Shown here: piece after piece, positions 47,013-58,414 of the stretch
How positions within the stretch are numbered: position 1 is the stretch's first letter
Layout of the letters: each line of letters opens with the position of its first letter
Assembly: GCA_002946415.1 (NCBI GenBank)
Contig: NJPS01000024.1
Span: 186,001-250,000 of the forward strand
Direction of reading: 5' to 3'
DNA: 64,000 nucleotides
DNA from: Rutstroemia sp. NJR-2017a BVV2
Lineage: Eukaryota > Ascomycota > Leotiomycetes > Helotiales > Rutstroemiaceae
The notes under the pieces: generated by a model
Database searches by the model: none
What the model saw: the letters and a program-made list of their open reading frames with translations, nothing else
Told to the model about the DNA's origin: nothing
Position numbers and translations under genes: made by a program

Positions 47013-48443
47013 GAGGCGGGGGCCCGGTGCTCTTCCTTCTAAACGCCTATCGCGGAGCCGTGCTTCAGGTACATGCGACATGGTCCGTGCATGTTTTTCT
47101 CGACATCATTTCTTTCGGACATGCCACATTTTGTCGCAACGAGCAGCCAATAACTTAAATGATGGATGTTAGTCTCTGCAATCAGACGTGTGCGACTGCA
47201 TATACTTATATCAATAACAACCCGAGTGTCTTCTCCAACAGATAGCGCTCACTAGTTGTGTCCGCTTACTTCTTCCGCACCCACCTTGGAATTTGGAGGC
47301 TCCGGCAAAACCACCTGAACCACCTCAAGTAGTCCTTGTATAGCTTTTGTTTGCCTGTTTTAAGATGGTTATATTCTCTATGGAAGTTTCATAGTGGTAC
47401 CTTATATTTGGCTCATGGAGTGACTGAAACACAAATCAAGGAATGATGGTAGCCTTAGACAATGTTGGTGTTGGCTGACGTTACTATTTTATCATAATCC
47501 TTTCGACGGATCCCGTGTGACCTCTCCGAGTCTTCTCATATTTATCTCCGTTGCAATCCTACCAGCAGTTTCATTCTTAAGGTTGCTTGTGCTTTGCTGG
47601 ACTAGATCTGAGGCATATCATTACGATGTATATATCACTGAGTCACTGACACCCGTGAAGCTCGTACCAAAGGTCCACCACGGCGTGACTGAAATCCTTC
47701 CACATGTTGTGTATATGGTTTCGTATACTCTATTCATCCTATTGAGCCTACGAGTGGCAGGGCATCAAAGTTAGAAGGTATCGAAAAGTTATTGGGAATT
47801 CTAATTATATCCTTCTTTGCCCCCTCCAACTTCGCTCAGTTTAGTTCGATAAATACTCTGAGTAGAGAAACTTACATCCTATGCTGAAGTTCAATGCGGC
47901 TCAGATGGGGTTTTTTGAAAAACCACATAGTAGTGGACACTGAACCGACGCCAATAGACTAGACATCTGATTGCGAGTACCAAAATAACCGTGCCTTACA
48001 CATAGGCTGCGGTAGAAACCCAGTGGGTAGGCGGGGGCTTATTGGGGAACTCCTCCCGACCCCAAAAACTCCCACAATGGGCCATATAGCTGGGTCCTCG
48101 ACATAAGTCAGAGCGCGAACACTTAGGTCGAAAAGTTCAAACCCTTCCCCCGGGCCACGATACAGCCTACTTGTATGTGAAAAGACGAGGTCACTGGAAA
48201 GGTCTCAGGAGAGGGATCCGGGCATTATTTTTGACTCACAGTGAATACTCAGAGATCAGAGTCACTGCTCACGATAGATCTTAAAAGATCTCGTGTGGAA
48301 ATCGTTATAAAGCGGCTCCTTACTTCATGAATGTCGAAGTAAAGTATCTGCTTTAATCATTCTTCGAGTCACATTACACACTACATCGTCTCTATACTAT
48401 TTTTACATATTATAAATTTCATTTGCCGTTATACAGTTCTACC
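47013..48443. other. Intergenic region
   Basis: The frame at 47517-47774 (85 codons, two hydrophobic segments) is not supported by splice or family evidence. An AGATCTTAAAAGATCT palindrome is at about 48277-48292. The last 200 bp is the promoter and leader of the secreted metallopeptidase-like gene. Confidence 0.4.
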
Positions 48444-51400
48444 ATGGTAGGTTGGACAATCATTCAGTGGCTATTGCCTATTTCTATTATATTCGGTAAA
48501 GTTTCGGCTCTTGTGTACTATGACGGGGCGTCATGTCAGAGTATTTACACCCTCTCCTTACACATCGAAAGAAGCTTATAGCGTCTAGAGTACATTACCT
48601 ATCTCACACCCACAATGGCAGATGCAATGGCCATGGCACAGCTTGCTGGGGTCGCTATTGGGGCCCCCGGGGCTGCACCGAACACTTGGGCTTTCCCCGA
48701 CACAGAAGCTCGAGACTTGGCTAGCAGGATTTTTGGTCCTCGCACAATTATTCAGGGACATCCTAATTATCAATATATAAAAAGTATGTGTGCACATATA
48801 CCATATAACTCCTCACAACTTCTTCCACCATTATGCAGCTAATCATTCCGGGCCAGATGCATTTAACTTCATAACAAACAACTATGCAGCTACCACAGCT
48901 GCGGGGCAGCCTCCTTTTCTTGCGCCAAATTTGGATACCTTGGGCTCATCAGATGTGGTAATGTCTAATTTCCTATGAATACAAACAGCGTCAAGTCTTT
49001 TCAACTAACCAAACTCTACACAGATGATTTATTGTAACCTAGACCGATACAAACTTAACAAGGATCAAACTAATTGGCAAAGTACTATCGCTCCACTAGA
49101 CACGTTGACCCTAAATGAATACGAGGAGTGCGACTCCTCCTCATTCTCTAAAACTACAACCTTGGCGGTAACATCGGGTCCAGACGGTATGGCTGCTCCA
49201 GCGTACTCTGTCTTGCAATTCTGTCCATGGGCATTGAACCAGGTACGAGATTTTTGGCTCCTTTCGCGTTGTAATAAGATTCGGAAGAAGGAATCTAGAA
49301 AACCGGAACTAATTGATTGATTTTTCGTGAGTTTAGGGGTTTAGGACGTCGGCCATTTATACCCACTCACTAATCGGGAAACTTTGGTGGAAGAACTGGT
49401 ATAAACTTCGCGAAAGTATCGGCGCTTGGCGGAGCGCACGTAATGGTGAACCACTCTTACAAGTAGACGCAATTTATTTGCTCTGCGCAACATTGCTGCA
49501 CGAAGTAAGGGTGATGATGCTTGATCTTTTGAGAATTACCAAGATTAACCAGACAATTAGCTTACTCATTCGGTCCCTAGAACACTTGACCGAACTCGCC
49601 CTGCCAATACTCAACTACAAAAGAACCAGGATGTAAAGGTAGAACGGATAATCAATGAGGCATGGCAGGTATTAGTCGAGCCTTATAATTGGGTAAACGT
49701 GCAGAAGATGAGCCAATATCCAGATAAAGCGTACTTCAACTCAGGTACGTAAAAAGCCCTGTTAACGATTCAACATATTTACGATAAACAGATTCATTGG
49801 CTTATTTTGCCCTCGGTGCGCAGCGCCTTACTCTGGGAGAGAAGTTTAACGAAGATGGAAGTGTAGAGCCAATTGGCCGCAACATCAATCTTGCTCCAGG
49901 TGCTGTAAATAACGTTATCGTTACTAGGTCCACAACGTGGCTTGATAAGCTAAGATCCAAGGTATCAAGCTTGAAGCAAGATAAAGCCGATGAAAGGATT
50001 CCGCAAAGAGGCGTCAGAAGACAGGCCACTGGCACTAATGTCAACTTTCCATCCGCTTCATCCTCATTCCAAATCATGCCTACGGATAGAAATAACTCTG
50101 GACTTCCCTCGATATCAACACAGAGTACGCTCCGGCATAATTCGTCTACTCGCGGCGTTTCTCCAAGTGCCTCAATCAGCTCAATTTTGGTATCATCGCT
50201 CAGCGGCTCCAGCCAACTGCCGATTCCGACCACAATGACTAGCTCAAATACCTCATACTCGTCGTCTATGCTATCCAATATTGTATCTGGCACCGGCATC
50301 TCAAAATCAACTTCTATATCAAAGTCTTCTTTGCTAAGTTCTGCAGCAAGATTCTCGTCATTATCTGCTACATCATCGAGCTCGAGACTTAGTTCGTCGG
50401 CGAGAAATGTGTCTGTATCTAGCACCGGCATCTCAAAATCAACTTCTATATCAAAGTCTTCTTTGCTAAGTTCTGCAGCAAGATTCTCGTCATTATCTGC
50501 TACATCATCGAGCTCGAGACTTAGTTCGTCGGCGAGAAATGTGTCTGTATCTGGCACCGGCATCTCAAAATCAACTTCTATATCAAAGTCTTCTTTGCTA
50601 AGTTCTGCAACAAGATTCTCGTCAGTATCTGCTATATCATCGAGCTCGGGACTTAGTTCGTCGGCGAGAAATGTGTCTGTATCTGGCACCGGCATCCCAA
50701 AATCAACTTCTATATCAAAGTCTTCTTTGCTAAGTTCTGCAGCAAGATTCTCGTCAGTATCTGCTATATCATCGAGCTCGAGACTTAGTTCGTCGGCGAG
50801 AAATGTGTCTGTATCTGGCACCGGTATCTCACAGTCAACTTCTATATCAAAGTCTTCTTTGCTAAGTTCTGCAGCAAGATTCTCGTCAGTATCTGCTATA
50901 TCATCGAGCTCGAGACTTAGTTCGTCGGCGAGAAATGTGTCTGTATCTGGCACCGGTATCTCACAGTCAACTTCTATATCAAAGTCTTCTTTGCTAAGTT
51001 CTGCGGCAAGCTTCTCGTCAGTATCTGCTATATCATCGAGCTCGAGACTTAGTTCGTCGGCGAGAAATGTGTCTGCTCTGAACCCGACCGCCCCGCCTAA
51101 CAAGCCCACAACGACCTCTTTTTCTGGTATTAACTCGGCAGGATCAACGCAAGAAGTTTTCAGCGACTTCACTACCACTAGTACTGCGTCCCAAGGATTT
51201 GTTACGGTTATAAAGTCAAGTACCCTGGTCATTTCTACAAGTCAATCACCATCCTTCTCGTTATGTAGTACTGGTGATTTACTAGATCAGATATGGTGCA
51301 GTACTTCCGTTACACCTACACCTACGGACACATTGACTGTAAGATTATCCCCATTTCTGATTCCGTCGCATGATATCGGCCCAGAAAATGTGCTAACAGC

Positions 51401-53455
51401 AAGATATAACAGGTGCCCTTATTCTGGACAGGATTCTATCCCACCTCGACGGAAGAGATCTATAGCATTTTCACGGCGTCTGCTCTGTATATTCCAAGTA
51501 TCACCGATCTCTCGGTATTTCCGACTGTTGCCCTAAAAGATCCCGATCCAAAAAGCGATGATGATGTTCGAATTAACTTTGTCAAAGTTACTATCGATTC
51601 CAAGGACTGTGAACCCCTCCCGAAGGTTCATCATGGTGGCGTGATAGGTGCAATCTTCAACCTTGGAAGTGATCTCGTAGATGGAGTTCTTGACGATGCC
51701 TGCCATCTCGTTTTCCCTATCCTGAAAGGCATCAAAGTTCCAAAGTGGTTGGCTTTAGATATTTACCCGCCTCAAGAATCTTTTCCTGATGATCCAGAAA
51801 AGAAGAGTTCAACTACTTCGCCAACATCTTCGCCAACTTCGTCCTCTTCGAGCTCCTCATCATCTTGCAGCGCGTCGACAGTTTCGCAATGCACAAATTC
51901 GTGCGTTGTTTCCGGAACTGCTACCCAGAGTTGCACTTCTATCTGTTCGACAATAACAGCATGCTCGGCCACTCCAACAATTACATCTACTACGTCGACT
52001 ATATGTAGTGCCTCCGCAGTCTCTTCCTGCTTTGCTTCTTGCGCTGTGTCTACCGGTGGTACACAGGCGTGCACCACTGTATGCTCTACCATGACGGGAT
52101 GTTCTGGAACGACCTCTTCTAGTACGTCCTCAATCAACGCAACTGCATCCAATGCCTTTATTCCCCATTTGGTGCCATCTGACTACATCAGTCTTGACAA
52201 CCTTCGACAGTCTTTGCTCGCCGATGCCTTAAGTGACACGGCAACCAGCGTAGATATTAGCTCCTACTTATCTATGCTCTCATCAATGAAAGCAGACCAT
52301 AGCGCAGATGGACTCTATGGTATCTTGTCTGATGCAACATCCTTTGTTTCAGCCAGTGCAACTGCAAACTCAACCGCAAATTCGGGATCGTTTAGCTCGG
52401 GATCTCGCCCCACGTCTGCTTCACGAACACAAGCGTTAACATCCAGTGGAGGACCGTCTCCCACACCCGCGTCAAGTCGTCTTTCTTTGATGTCGACTGG
52501 GGGAACACTCGGAACTCTGACAGCTTCCTCTTCTAACTCTTCGAGAATACCAATGTCGAGTCTATTATCCTCAGGGTCAGTTGTTTCATTGAGCTCGGGT
52601 TCCTCAAATAACCCGCCATCTGTAACCTCAACACCGGCAGTCAGTCCTTCGCTATCCGGAAAGCCTCAGTCGCAAACACCACTGCCTGTCTCTTCGAATT
52701 CTTCTGCATCTAATGATATGCCATCCTCTACTTCATCCACTGCTGGGTCATCTCTCTCAACAGTATCCGTATCTAGCGCGTTGTCATCTTCCGCTTCTTC
52801 TCAAGGAACATCAGTATCTTCTTCAGGTTCTGGATCTGGTACACAACAGGTCTCTTCTGCTATGCCTACATCACAACAATCAGTGGGATCGACATCCAGC
52901 TCCACCTCAGTACTAATTTCATCGAGTGATTCTTCTACCAGCCAATTATCACCATCTTTCTCTGGCTCCAGTTCCGCCAGCACCCCAAGTTCATCGTCTA
53001 GTACTGAGTCTGCAAATCCCTCATCGACGTCGTCTACCTCTCCCAGGACCTCTTCAGCTTCATCGTCGTCTCTAGCATCATCCTCGTCTCTAGCATCATC
53101 CTCGTCTCTAGCATCATCGTCGTCTGACTCGTCTCCAGCTTCATCGTCCAGCTCGAGTAACCCACCAGAGTCAACTTCTGAGACGCCACAACCACCAGCC
53201 GCTACAACTTCATCCAGCTCGAGTAACCCACCCGAGTCAACCTCTGAGACGCCAGCACCACCAGCCCCTACAACTTCATCACTCTCGCCAACTTTATCGC
53301 CTACCACTTCTACTGTCGCTCCCGCTCCACCAGCCCGTTCATGCACGACGTGGAAAGATTGTGTTGGCTTTTGCCCGGATGCGAATGATGATAATTGTTT
53401 CAGATCTTCCGGTCAATCTAAATGTGTTTGTAGTACAGCAAAGAAAAATAAATAG
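48444..53455 (+). CDS. Secreted Ser-rich protein with zincin-like domain
   Basis: Eight exons (48444-48540, 48589-48783, 48839-48957, 49024-49242, 49337-49504, 49561-49744, 49792-51338, 51413-53455) sum to 1524 codons. A signal peptide (MVGWTIIQWLLPISIIFG, then KVSA) opens the protein. Residues about 30-280 form a domain containing YITYLTPTMADAM, then YLLCATLLHELTHSV with the metallopeptidase motif HELTH (H-E-x-x-H), and later KAYFNSDSLAYFALGAQRL, similar to the N-[AS]-D-S-Y-A-x-FA segment of fungal Asp-zincins such as deuterolysin-like enzymes. The HE and LTH halves lie on different exons. Then come a long Ser/Thr-rich region with six 44-residue repeats, Cys-rich segments, more Ser-rich low complexity and a C-terminal six-Cys module (CTTWKDCVGFC). 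No GPI signal is seen. It is likely a heavily O-glycosylated, cell-wall or extracellular metallopeptidase. The first exon join is the least certain. Confidence 0.75.
50283..51074 (+). repeat. Six tandem 132-bp coding repeats
   Basis: Units start at 50283, 50415, 50547, 50679, 50811 and 50943, each exactly 132 bp (44 codons) and more than 90% alike by eye. They encode a unit beginning SGTGIS and ending SSSARNV. There are no spacers. The identical length keeps the reading frame. Confidence 0.95.
53063..53280 (+). repeat. Short coding minisatellites
   Basis: Three 18-bp units coding for SSSLAS occur at about 53066-53122. Two units of about 69 bp at about 53144-53280 encode SSSNPPESTSETP followed by a Pro/Ala/Thr linker. 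All are inside the 3' exon of the Ser-rich secreted protein. Confidence 0.85.
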
Positions 53456-53546
53456 GAGAGATAGGAAGGCCCGAAATCTGAGCCTAAGACTCGGCTTTTG
53501 GTAACGACGGATAGTGATGGGTAGCTAGTGATGGAAATAGTATTTT

Positions 53547-53626
53547 CAGTGTTTTGTATTATTATATGTACCCTATTATAGAGGTCAGTGTTTTGTATTA
53601 TTATTATATGTACCCTACTATGGAGG
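53547..53626. repeat. Tandem 40-bp duplication in 3' UTR
   Basis: CAGTGTTTTGTATTATTATA plus the following TGTACCCTA block occurs at 53547 and again at 53586, with an ATT insertion in the second copy. It lies just past the stop codon of the Ser-rich gene. Confidence 0.85.
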
Positions 53627-54177
53627 ATTATGTTGAATTCTTGAGGATATAATATTATGACTATCATTGAATTGGAAAGACTGACGGACTTGATTGTGCT
53701 GCTTTCTGCTTTGTTGAAAACGGCGTGTTTTCCCAATTTGGTTGAAGACGGAACCAGCCGAAGCAACATAAACCAACTTGCAACCCGGATTCCAACTGCA
53801 TTCCAACTGCATGCTCAAAGCAAGCATCTGAGGCGTAGCAGTTATCTCTTTGATCGTGCAAGATCCATTGGAATCAGAGCTAACCGCAGATTTTCATGAA
53901 CCAGAGCAGGGATTTACGAATCAAGTTCCCGCTACAGGCTTTGCTCGTGGTACATGACATGGATATTCGAAGCTGAAAACTGTTGGTTCAACTATGGGAA
54001 ACGTACATAAGTGTGCTGCCCACTCAATTGAAGTTTCCCAACGCCTACCAACATGTGAACTTATTTCCCTGGATTCTTCCCTTTTAATTTCTTTTCTTTA
54101 AACTTGCCTTCCTCACTGCATCACTGCTTGGCTTAGGAAACTCGGAAATCATCCGTCACAGAAGCTCGACCTTGACC
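53627..54177. other. Intergenic region
   Basis: Only short shadow frames. It includes the promoter of the FAD oxidase gene. Confidence 0.45.
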
Positions 54178-55776
54178 ATGACAGGAACGAAAGAAGTTGT
54201 AAGTGTCCAGGTCCCATACGCCCACGTCCGAAAAATGCTCAACATCGCTAACACCTATCGTAGTGCAGTGTTCTGTGCTCCTTGTTAGGAAACAAGGCAT
54301 CCGTCCCTAGAACTACTACTTATGATGCCGCACAGAGCTCGTACTTCTCCGCTCAGGAACGAGAATTAGCTCCAGTATGCATTGTAGCACCTACCTCATC
54401 TTCCGAGGTATCGGAGATCGTCAAGACCCTGGTACATCACGAAGTCAGATTCGCTGTGCGGAGTGGTGGCCACACACTCAACGCCGGTGCCGCAAACATT
54501 GACTCAGGGGTTACAATCAATCTTCGGTCTATGAACCAAGTGATTGTAAACGAGGAAAGATCCCTGGTTTCTGTTGGTGCCGGCGCAAAATGGGCAGATG
54601 TCTATCCGGTAGTTGACGCATTGAAACTAGCCACATCCGGTGGAAGAGTTGCTGATGTTGGTGTTGGGGGGTTGACGACGGGTGGTAAGTAACGATCCCA
54701 CTTTATCTATTTGTCGTTACTGAGCTATATTCAGGTGGTATCTCATTCTTTAGCGCAAGGGAAGGTCTAGTGTGTGACAACATTGAGAACTATGAGGTTG
54801 TCCTTGCTGACGGTAGCATTGTCGATGCCAACCAAAATAAGAATCGTGATCTTTGGATATCACTCAAAGGAGGTTCCAACAATTTTGGCATTGTCACCCG
54901 GTTTGATATTCGCACGTTTCCGCAAGACAATTTCTATGGCGGAGTGATAGTGTATGATATTTCAACTATCGACATTCAGCTCAAAGGATTCACCAGTCTC
55001 CTTGAGAATTTCGACCCTTACGCGGCAATAATTATGAGTATTTCCTGGAGCCAAGCACGGAATAGCTACTCTATTTTCAACAACCTCGAGTATACGAAAA
55101 TGGACATAGCTCCAGCTGCTTTGCAGCCATTTCTTCAGGCCAAACCTCAGTATTTGAATACGATGCGCGTTTCCAATCTCACGGACTTCACCACCGAAGC
55201 CTCAAAGTATGCAGCACCAGGATTACGGTAAGTCTTTGAATCTCTTCCCCTAAGCTCCATCACATAATTGACCTGGCTAATGGATTTAGAAACCAATTTG
55301 CTACAACAACGTTTAGTGGCTCCCTAGAGATGCTCACGGCTGTGTACAACATCTGGAATACAAGCATTTCGTCTATTTCATCGATAGCTGGAGTCAACTG
55401 GGCTATGACCATCCAGCCATTCCCCAAAGCTTTCGAGGCCGAGAGCTCTGAGCTAGGCGGTAACTCCCTTGGTCTTTCGACTTCCGCCGGTCCCTTTACT
55501 CTCTTCCTCATCTCATATAGCTGGAATTCTACTGAAGATGATGAGAAAGTGACGGCAGCTGCCCAGAGGCTGATCGACGATATTGATATAGCAACTAAGA
55601 AGGCAGGTCATTTCTCGGACTACAAGTATCTGAATTATGCTGCGTATTGGCAGAATCCGATAGTTGGTTACGGAGCAGAGAGTGTAAAGAACTTGCGGAA
55701 GGTCAGCTCAAAGTATGATCCTACAGGCGTCTTTCAGAACTTATGCACAGGTGGCTTCAAGCTTCCTCGTGACTGA
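54178..55776 (+). CDS. FAD-linked oxidoreductase (BBE-like)
   Basis: Four exons (54178-54198, 54264-54684, 54735-55227, 55290-55776) join to 473 residues, the usual length of fungal berberine-bridge-type oxidases. The FAD-binding PCMH fold includes AVRSGGHTLNAGAANIDSG (the R-S-G-G-H motif whose His links covalently to the flavin), then VGAGAKWADVYPVVD and VGVGGLTTGGGISFFSAREG. LWISLKGGSNNFGIVTRFDI ends the PCMH domain. The C-terminal BBE segment is YLNYAAYWQNPI and KYDPTGVFQNLCTGGFKLP. No convincing signal peptide is seen: the first exon encodes only seven residues (MTGTKEV). The second covalent Cys of the bicovalent members is not obvious. The enzyme oxidises an unknown small molecule with O2. 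A DHA2 transporter gene 740 bp downstream on the same strand suggests a small metabolite locus. Confidence 0.87.
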
Positions 55777-56516
55777 AATCCTGGATGGGTGTATGAAGCA
55801 ACAGGATATTCTGGGCATGAACATCAGAGCCTGGGTCGGTCATACAAAGACAAATCTGTTATCTATTTGAATTGTGATGCTTTTGGAATAATATGAAGTG
55901 CATGAATGAGTCTGTACTTGCGATTTTGTGTAATTTCCGAACATTCTGGGAACTATACAACAGTGCGCTGCGAGATGTCTTTATCATGGTCGTGCCGTTG
56001 ATCTTGTTAGCATCGTTATTTGTGCTAGCGATGGAATGGTAAAGGCTGAAAAAGAAGGGAGAAGGAATGGAACATTTATGAGCATACGGAAGTATGCATG
56101 TTCCTGCTTTCAACGAATCGGGTCGCGCCCACTGAAATTCCGGTTTAGAGCGAAAAAGGTTCTAAGATCCTACGCTCCCGGGATATTGATTGAACGGCAA
56201 ATGTTATCGGGATATCAATCTAGCAGAAATCAGAATTGTAAGATGACCTCGCCACTCCTTTATGACTCGGACCGAAAATATACTGCATACACCGACTATT
56301 GCACTAGCAATATCTGATTGAGAAGTGAGCTCTGCTTCGCTGCACTGCACGATTGTGCCAATGAGGTACAAAGGTGGGGTTGCGATAATGGTGTGCTAGC
56401 AGGGAAGTACTGTATGCACTTGCGTAAGCATTGCCGGTACATCAATTGCTTCCAATTCTTCATGATGTGTTCGAATATATTCCTTTACTCTTCTCAAGTG
56501 GGCGATAGCAGGAAGT
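55777..56516. other. Intergenic region
   Basis: Promoter of the DHA2 transporter gene; no other gene seen. Confidence 0.5.
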
Positions 56517-58414
56517 ATGTCGCCAAGTGTCGCGAAGGATATAGAGGATCGCGAGAAAATTACCGATGGCGATGTGGTGACTGAAGCGGGGATCTTGGAA
56601 GAACCGATGGGTGTCGAGCCAGTAATCGTGGAGCTCGAGACGCGATTTTCCGAGAGGGAAATCACAATTCGACAAGTCGCTCCTATGGTCCTTGTTTTGA
56701 CCGGGGCTACATTTCTTGTGGTAAGTATCGAAATGGATTGACAACATTGAAAGATCCAGCAGTTCTGACTTCACGACAGACTACAGCTGCTCAGGCGTCT
56801 GTCATTATTCTACCGGAAATCAGCAGAGACTTGAATATACCTCAATCTCGTCAGCAATGGGTATTCTCTTCATATGGGCTTACCGCAGGTGCATTCCTTC
56901 TCTTATGGGGCAAACTTGGAGATGTGTATGGAAGGAAGTTGCTCTTTATTCTTGGAGCAACTTTCACGGCTGCAACATCTATTGGAACGGCATTCTCGCC
57001 GGTTGAGATCTGTCTCTATATCATGCGAGCTCTACATGGATTGGTATGTGATGGAAAATCTCGCCAGTCTATCATTCGACTGATTATTCTCAGGCATCGG
57101 CTGTGACCATCCCTACCGCGATTGGTATCATCGGTCACACAATCCCCCCTGGTCGTGTGAAAAATTATTGTTTTGCGTTCTACTCTGGCGGAGCTCCTGT
57201 TGGGCAAGTCACGGGAAATCTTATGGTATGCAGCCATTGGTATGGCGATAGTATCGCAAAGCTAACGGAGCTTTCAGGGCGGAATTATCTCTCAATGGGC
57301 AAGCTGGAAGGTCGTGTTCTTCGTGATTGCAGGAGCTTCCCTCACAGTTGCTGTGGCGGCCATATTCGTAGTTCCGAAGGAGCCACCACGAGGCGATGAA
57401 GAAGATACCATCCGTGCATCTGGAGTGGACTGGCTGGGCGCCTTTCTATTTACCTCAGGATTGCTCTTGTTGCTAGTTGGTCTATCCGAAGGTGGATCTG
57501 CCGGATGGGATTCGGCTTCAGTAATTTCCATTATGGTAATCGCCGTTTGTCTTCTTGTAGCCTTTGTTCTCTGGGAGCATCATCGAGAATCCAAGACAAC
57601 AAACGAGCCACTGATGAGAATATCAACATTCCGAAACACGAGATTCTCAATCGCCATGGTTATAGTTACACTATTTTCTGCAAGCCTCACAAACTTTTGC
57701 ATATACACTACATATTAGTGAGTTTCTAGGATTCTGAGAAACCGCCACATCTAACTTTATCCCGCAGTTATCAGAACTTCCAGCTGCTCGATCCTATACA
57801 GACCGCACTACGATATATCCCCCTAGGAGTGTTTGGAAGTACGTACACATTTTCCCTCAGGACTACAAGCTAACACACTCATAGTACTTACCACCATCTG
57901 CTCTGGCTATCTGCTCGCCCGCATAAAAGGCAACTACATCCTCAGTTTCGGACTCACCTCCGCCTTAATCGCAAATCTTCTCTTCGCAGTCCCTATTCCT
58001 CCCTCAACGAGTTACTTCGCATATGGGTTCCCAGCCATGACACTCACCGCATTCGGCGCCGACACCATCTACCCTTGTCTTGGGCTCTTCACCACTCAAA
58101 CGCTTCCCCGCAAAGACCAGTCCGTTGCAGGAGCCATGTTCCAGACGATGGCGGCCATCGGCAGAGCCATTCCGCTGCCCATAACTTCCGTGATTCAGGA
58201 GACGGTGCAGCAGAAAGAGTTGCGGCGGGGAAAGGCTCAGCTGCAGGCTTATCTGCAGGGACTGCGGGCCGCGGAATGGTTCTGCGTAGCGTGTATGGCG
58301 ACCTCGTTGGCGTTGGGGGTGGTGGGTTTGAGGAATATTGGGAAGATTGGTTTGCTTAAGAAGCTGGGTACGGTGGAGCCGAAAATGGAGGAGAAGAAAG
58401 ATGAGCAGGTATGA
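56517..58414 (+). CDS. MFS multidrug transporter, DHA2 (14-TM)
   Basis: Six exons (56517-56720, 56780-57043, 57094-57225, 57278-57717, 57768-57838, 57885-58414) encode 546 residues. A soluble N-terminus of about 50 residues precedes TM1. QQWVFSSYGLTAGAFLLLWG is TM2, followed by the motif A loop GKLGDVYGRKLLF; the Arg of TM4 is in YIMRALHGLASAV and motif C is in SGGAPVGQVTGNLMGG (TM5). The length and hydrophobicity profile fit the 14-helix DHA2 class of proton antiporters. These export drugs or secondary metabolites across the plasma membrane. Several exon junctions fall inside membrane helices. It follows the BBE-type oxidase on the same strand; export of that enzyme's product or resistance to it is an inference. 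Confidence 0.87.

Noticed and set aside
47517..47774. 85-codon frame with a VPKVHHG segment resembling LPKVHHG in the Ser-rich protein
   Set aside because: The match is seven residues only; there is no splice or family evidence, so it is treated as chance.
50283..51074. Regular repeats considered as a CRISPR-like array
   Set aside because: The 132-bp units are contiguous with no spacers, and they maintain a coding frame in a eukaryotic gene.
49802..51232. A 476-codon antisense open frame opposite the Ser-rich repeats
   Set aside because: It is a by-product of biased Ser codons and the 132-bp repeats. The sense strand has signal peptide, splice continuity and protein-family features; the antisense has none.
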